In this document: piece after piece, positions 62,472 to 64,000 of the stretch
Layout of the letters: each line of letters opens with the position of its first letter
How positions within the stretch are numbered: position 1 is the stretch's first letter
DNA from: Sphingomonas sp. Leaf357
GTDB lineage: Bacteria; Pseudomonadota; Alphaproteobacteria; Sphingomonadales; Sphingomonadaceae
Reading direction: 5' to 3'
DNA: 64,000 nucleotides
Assembly (NCBI RefSeq): GCF_001423845.1
Contig: NZ_LMPM01000001.1
Location: forward strand, 888,658 to 952,657
Program-made: the position numbers and the translations under genes
The notes under the pieces: model-generated
Databases searched by the model: none
What the model saw: the letters and a program-made list of their open reading frames with translations, nothing else
Told to the model about the DNA's origin: nothing

Positions 62472-63257
62472 TCACAGTTCCGAAAAGTCGCCGCCACGCC
62501 CCCTGCCCGAGGCGAAGCGCGTCGCGCCGTCGCCCGCGATCAACCGCGCCGCCGCACCGAGTTTCGCTTCGTGCTGCAACGCCGCGCCCAGCGGCAGCGA
62601 CCATTGCTCCTGCGCCGACATCCGGTCGCTGCGCATGCAAACCTGCGGGAAGCGCGCGATCTCCAACGCCAGCTCCTCGGCGGCATGCCGCGCCTCGCCG
62701 GCACCCACCAGCCGGTTGGCAAGGCCGAATAGCATCGCCTCCTGCGCGTCGACCGGACGCCCGGTGAGTATCATGTCCAGCGCGCGGCCCTGTCCGATCA
62801 CGCGGGGGAGGCGCACCGTGCCGCCATCGATCAGCGGCACGCCCCAGCGGCGGCAGAACACGCCGAAGACCGCCGTTTCCGATGCGACGCGCATGTCGCA
62901 GAGCAACGCCAGTTCCAACCCGCCGGCCACGGCATAGCCCTCCACCGCCGCGATCACTGGCTTGCCGACCAACATCCGGCTCGGCCCCATTGGGCCCTCT
63001 TCGCCCGGATCGTCTTCCAGTCCGTTCAACGAGAGAAATTTGAGGTCGTAGCCCGCGCAGAAACTGCTGCCCGTGCCGCATAACACGGCGACGCTTGCAT
63101 TGTCGTCCGCGTCGAAATCCACGAAAGCCTGCCGCAGCAGCAGCGCCGTCTCGCCGTCCACCGCGTTGCGATGTTCGGGGCGGTTGATGATGATGGTGGT
63201 CACCGGCCCTACGGTTTCCACCAGAACCTTGGGCGCTATCGTCTGGTCAGCCGACAT
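62472..63257 (-). CDS. Enoyl-CoA hydratase/isomerase family protein (2)
   Basis: 261 aa. N-R-P-E-H-R-N-A-V, F-C-A-G-Y-D-L-K and A-V-E-G-Y-A-V-A-G-G-L-E-L-A, all crotonase signatures. Only weakly like the first hydratase of the cluster, so a different step is likely. ATG at 63257. Divergent from the MFS transporter. Confidence 0.88.
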   Translation of the reverse strand: MSADQTIAPKVLVETVGPVTTIIINRPEHRNAVDGETALLLRQAFVDFDADDNASVAVLCGTGSSFCAGYDLKFLSLNGLEDDPGEEGPMGPSRMLVGKPVIAAVEGYAVAGGLELALLCDMRVASETAVFGVFCRRWGVPLIDGGTVRLPRVIGQGRALDMILTGRPVDAQEAMLFGLANRLVGAGEARHAAEELALEIARFPQVCMRSDRMSAQEQWSLPLGAALQHEAKLGAAARLIAGDGATRFASGRGRGGDFSEL

Positions 63258-63468
63258 GTTCGTTCCTCCTTGGGGCCTCGTCTCGCACCCGATCTGGACT
63301 ATCGCGCGGACGTCGTCATCGGGGCGGCGGTCGATCGGCAATCATTTATATATGCAATTCCGCCGGTCGGTCGCGGCGCGAAGGTGCGCAACCCGCGCGG
63401 GGCGCATAGGTCCGGCATGATGCTCCGGCAGAGAGCAGGGCCCGCCGTGGCGAAGATCAGGAGACGGT

Positions 63469-64000
63469 ATGAAGCGCGAGCGAATATTGCCGGAGGCCCC
63501 GACGGGCACCGCCGCCACGATCGGCTATCGGTATTCGCTCACCCTGCTGACCACGATCTATCTGTTCAACTTCGTCGACCGGCAGGTGGTGAACATCGTT
63601 GCCGAACCGATAAAGACGGAATTCGGCCTCGCCGACTGGCAATTGGGCGCGATGACGGGACTGTCCTTCGCGGTCCTCTACACGCTGTGCGGCTTCCCCT
63701 TCGCGCGCTGGGCGGAGCGGGGCGATCGTTCGCGAATCATCAGCATCGCCGTCGTCAGCTGGAGTATCATGACCACCTTGTGCGGCATCGCGCAGAATTT
63801 CACGCAATTCCTGCTGGCGCGCATCGGTGTCGGGCTGGGGGAGGCCGGGTGCACGCCGCCCGCCCATTCGCTGATCTCGGACATCGTGCCGGTGGCCCGG
63901 CGCGCGAGTGCGCTCGCGCTTTATTCGATGGGCGCACCGATGGGGCAGTTGCTCGGCATGGCGATGGGCGGCTTCGTCGCGGCGCAATGGGGCTGGCGCG
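63469..64000 (+). CDS. MFS transporter (3' end outside window)
   Basis: About 177 codons read. N-terminal helix N-F-V-D-R-Q-V-V-N, then F-G-L-A-D-W-Q-L-G, L-C-G-F-P-F-A-R-W-A-E-R-G-D-R, matching the MFS signature between helices 2 and 3, and G-V-G-L-G-E-A-G-C-T-P-P. The spinster/aromatic-acid subgroup is plausible. ATG at 63469 with AGGAG. Likely uptake or export of a cluster substrate. Confidence 0.85.
   Translation, partial: MKRERILPEAPTGTAATIGYRYSLTLLTTIYLFNFVDRQVVNIVAEPIKTEFGLADWQLGAMTGLSFAVLYTLCGFPFARWAERGDRSRIISIAVVSWSIMTTLCGIAQNFTQFLLARIGVGLGEAGCTPPAHSLISDIVPVARRASALALYSMGAPMGQLLGMAMGGFVAAQWGWR

Noticed and set aside
1..64000. CRISPR array, tRNA or rRNA genes
   Set aside because: No evenly spaced short repeats or cloverleaf-like segments were seen while reading both strands.

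Overview
The window looks like chromosomal DNA of a high-GC alphaproteobacterium, most likely a sphingomonad. This is inferred from the mix of families: a TonB-dependent receptor with a catabolic cluster, NodT-type RND efflux, DUF892 and DUF3606/hemerythrin stress proteins, a LemA/M48/PspA module, and a DUF3489-DUF2924-serine recombinase module. No rRNA, tRNA or CRISPR array was seen.

Layout. (1) 1-7617, accessory and mostly minus strand: a partial secreted DUF2059-like gene, a ParB-like protein coupled to a D12 adenine methylase, a UvrD-like helicase coupled to an unrecognised partner, and an ORF ending in a HEPN-like R-x5-H motif. Several of these genes look base-composition-shifted. (2) 7895-13203: two small exported proteins, then a membrane-quality-control module (M48 protease and LemA on minus; PspA and a membrane protein on plus). 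(3) 13403-16775: two paralogous 58-aa ORFs sharing a conserved upstream leader. Between them lie a secreted protein, a 46-aa basic protein behind inverted repeats, and a zinc-ribbon protein. (4) 17002-20145: a compact type II restriction-modification operon (Vsr, C5-methyltransferase, Eco29kI-like GIY-YIG nuclease, HNH nuclease). (5) 20191-25747: a redox/electrophile stress set (LysR, AzoR, F420-dependent-type oxidoreductase, pirin, YceI, MarR, GST). (6) 25750-35017: a decayed IS5 copy, a DnaQ-BRCT exonuclease, a frameshifted MsrB-MsrA fusion, a hybrid histidine kinase, a broken DUF892 gene, an SDR remnant, a hydrolase and a DUF3606-hemerythrin protein.

(7) 35469-40055 is the most striking part: a very GC-rich operon of three overlapping genes. 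They encode a metallo-beta-lactamase-fold hydrolase, a single-chain E2-E1-JAB ubiquitin-system-like protein with all catalytic residues visible, and a patatin-like phospholipase. It resembles the ancillary and effector parts of type II CBASS, but no CD-NTase and no ubiquitin-like protein is encoded nearby.

(8) 40197-46963: a tripartite RND pump with a divergent TetR regulator and a small downstream ORF. (9) 47269-50785: a serine-recombinase module and a decayed IS481 copy. (10) 50773-64000: a catabolic cluster (TonB receptor, Baeyer-Villiger monooxygenase, SDR, degenerate SDR, acyl-CoA ligase, two enoyl-CoA hydratases, hydrolase, DUF3237, acyl-CoA dehydrogenase, amidohydrolase, MFS transporter). 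It is arranged as several divergent pairs and probably breaks down a cyclic ketone or alicyclic acid by lactone formation, ring opening and CoA-dependent chain shortening.
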